This document shows, in pieces, positions 14,594-15,368 of a stretch of DNA of 15,368 nucleotides (position 1 is its first letter; every line of letters begins with the position of its first letter). Origin of the DNA: Candidatus Jordarchaeia archaeon (GTDB lineage Archaea > Asgardarchaeota > Jordiarchaeia > Jordiarchaeales > Freyrarchaeaceae); contig JAHAWR010000017.1 of the NCBI GenBank assembly GCA_018383835.1, positions 1-15,368 on the forward strand, given 5' to 3'. The notes beneath the pieces were generated by a model. That model saw only the letters and a list, made by a program, of their open reading frames with translations, was not told the origin of the DNA and made no database searches. The translations under genes were made by a program, and so were the position numbers.

Positions 14594-15368
14594 GTGGCTG
14601 GCGAAGACCTTTACGAGCAACTTCGCCAGATAATGAATAAAGGGGTTTTCGTTAAGCTGCCCAAGCACGCGGCGGTTTACGAGATGTTGAAGGGAATCTT
14701 CAGCGAGGAAGAGGCTAAGCTACTCACCGTCTTCGAGAGGCCTAATCAGCCTCTAACTTTGAGCGCGATCGCCCAGCTTTCAGGTCTCCCCGAAGAAAAA
14801 GCGGCGAGACTTCTCGATGACATGGTGTATAAGGGCAAGCTTCTCAAGGTTGGCGACTTCTACGCACTGCTCCCCTTTGTCCCGGGCCTCTTCGAAGTGT
14901 ACTTCACACACGACAGGGATGACCCTGAGAGGATGACGAAGGCGGCAAAGGCTTACCGTGAGCTCTTCTACTCGGGGCACCCCTTTGAACTGAGCGCGGG
15001 GAGGCATCCTATCTACCGGGTTATACCGGCGGTGGAGCCTGTAAAGAAAACCATCGAAATAAGCAAGACACTGGGCTTGGAGCGACAAGTCATGCCCTAT
15101 GAGGTTCTAGAGGAGTACCTTTCAAAGGCGAACCTCTTCGCGGTCGTCCCGTGCAGCTGCAGGAACGCTGCGAAGTACGCTGGGGAGCCGTGCAAGCGCA
15201 CCGAAGAGAACTTTTGCGTGGCTGTCGGCTTGCTGGCGAAGTCCGTTATAGAGCAAGGCGTGGGAAGACAGGTCTCCTTCGAGGAACTAATGGAAATTAT
15301 GAGGCGTGCCGAAAAGGAGGGTCTCGTCCACGAAACGATAAACATACAGGAGACGGCCGCATCCTATG
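14594..15368 (+). CDS. HTH-Fe-S protein (4Fe-4S ferredoxin-like family), 3' end outside window
   Basis: An open frame runs from GTG at 14594 (SD AGGGGGTGG, 14581-14589) to the edge, 258 residues. Residues about 35-90 look like a winged helix-turn-helix (LTLSAIAQLSGLPEEKAARLL, then MVYKGKLLKVGDFYAL). After a middle region comes the motif VPCSCRN (C187, C189) with C200 and C208, followed by GRQVSFEELMEIMRRAEKEGLVHETIN. This matches a family of archaeal and anaerobic bacterial proteins of about 350-400 aa that carry two more ferredoxin-type clusters at the C-terminus, expected just past the window. The biochemical role is not established; a redox-linked function is inferred. A TATA-like AAAAGCTTAACC lies near 14560-14571. 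Confidence 0.82.
   Translation, partial: MAGEDLYEQLRQIMNKGVFVKLPKHAAVYEMLKGIFSEEEAKLLTVFERPNQPLTLSAIAQLSGLPEEKAARLLDDMVYKGKLLKVGDFYALLPFVPGLFEVYFTHDRDDPERMTKAAKAYRELFYSGHPFELSAGRHPIYRVIPAVEPVKKTIEISKTLGLERQVMPYEVLEEYLSKANLFAVVPCSCRNAAKYAGEPCKRTEENFCVAVGLLAKSVIEQGVGRQVSFEELMEIMRRAEKEGLVHETINIQETAASY

Overview
The window looks like part of the chromosome of a thermophilic-type archaeon, probably from the TACK/Thermoproteota side. The signs are A/T-rich TATA-like boxes about 25 nt before many starts, frequent GTG and TTG start codons, short or leaderless 5' ends, a stand-alone 5S rRNA gene, an initiator tRNA with a noncanonical intron, a DUF2070 membrane protein, an archaeal SCP-x-type thiolase and a four-subunit ferredoxin oxidoreductase (PorCDAB). 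I cannot name the genus.

Layout: (1) 1-1208, minus strand: SCP-x-type thiolase, cut by the window edge. (2) 1427-1641, plus strand: a 5S rRNA gene in circularly permuted order. The 3' half of the molecule comes first, a UACG tetraloop follows, then the 5' half. A 15-bp outer stem and a bulge-helix-bulge motif bracket it. Cutting that motif at the usual splicing-endonuclease positions and joining the ends restores the canonical helix III sequence and gives a 122-nt circle. (3) 1732-3101: two convergent unknown genes. (4) 3195-5018: DUF2070 membrane protein. (5) 5144-8139: porCDAB operon, preceded by a perfect inverted repeat. (6) 8184-8993, minus strand: ArsM-like arsenite methyltransferase. 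(7) 9221-9948: decayed HEPN/MNT toxin-antitoxin pair with several frameshifts. (8) 9987-10083, minus strand: initiator tRNA-Met with a 19-nt intron in the variable loop. (9) 10414-13314: radical SAM/SPASM protein, convergent metallophosphoesterase, and a UROD-like protein divergent from the phosphoesterase. (10) 13311-14465, minus strand: thioredoxin followed directly by a HAD hydrolase, with an SD-sequestering palindrome in the leader. (11) 14594 to the end, plus strand: a helix-turn-helix/Fe-S protein cut by the window edge.

The metabolic genes fit an anaerobe that uses ferredoxin-linked acetyl-CoA chemistry: Por makes or consumes acetyl-CoA and the thiolase condenses or cleaves acyl-CoA. 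The radical SAM protein, Fe-S protein and thioredoxin fit a reducing cytoplasm. ArsM suggests exposure to arsenic.

The most important discovery is the permuted 5S rRNA gene. It parallels the permuted SRP RNA gene of Thermoproteus and the permuted tRNA genes of some archaea and algae, in which the tRNA-splicing endonuclease and a ligase rejoin the RNA. I know of no description of this arrangement for an archaeal 5S rRNA, but I could not search. The interrupted tRNA-Met 8.4 kb away has a BHB with the same 3-4-3 geometry, so the host appears to use this processing route.
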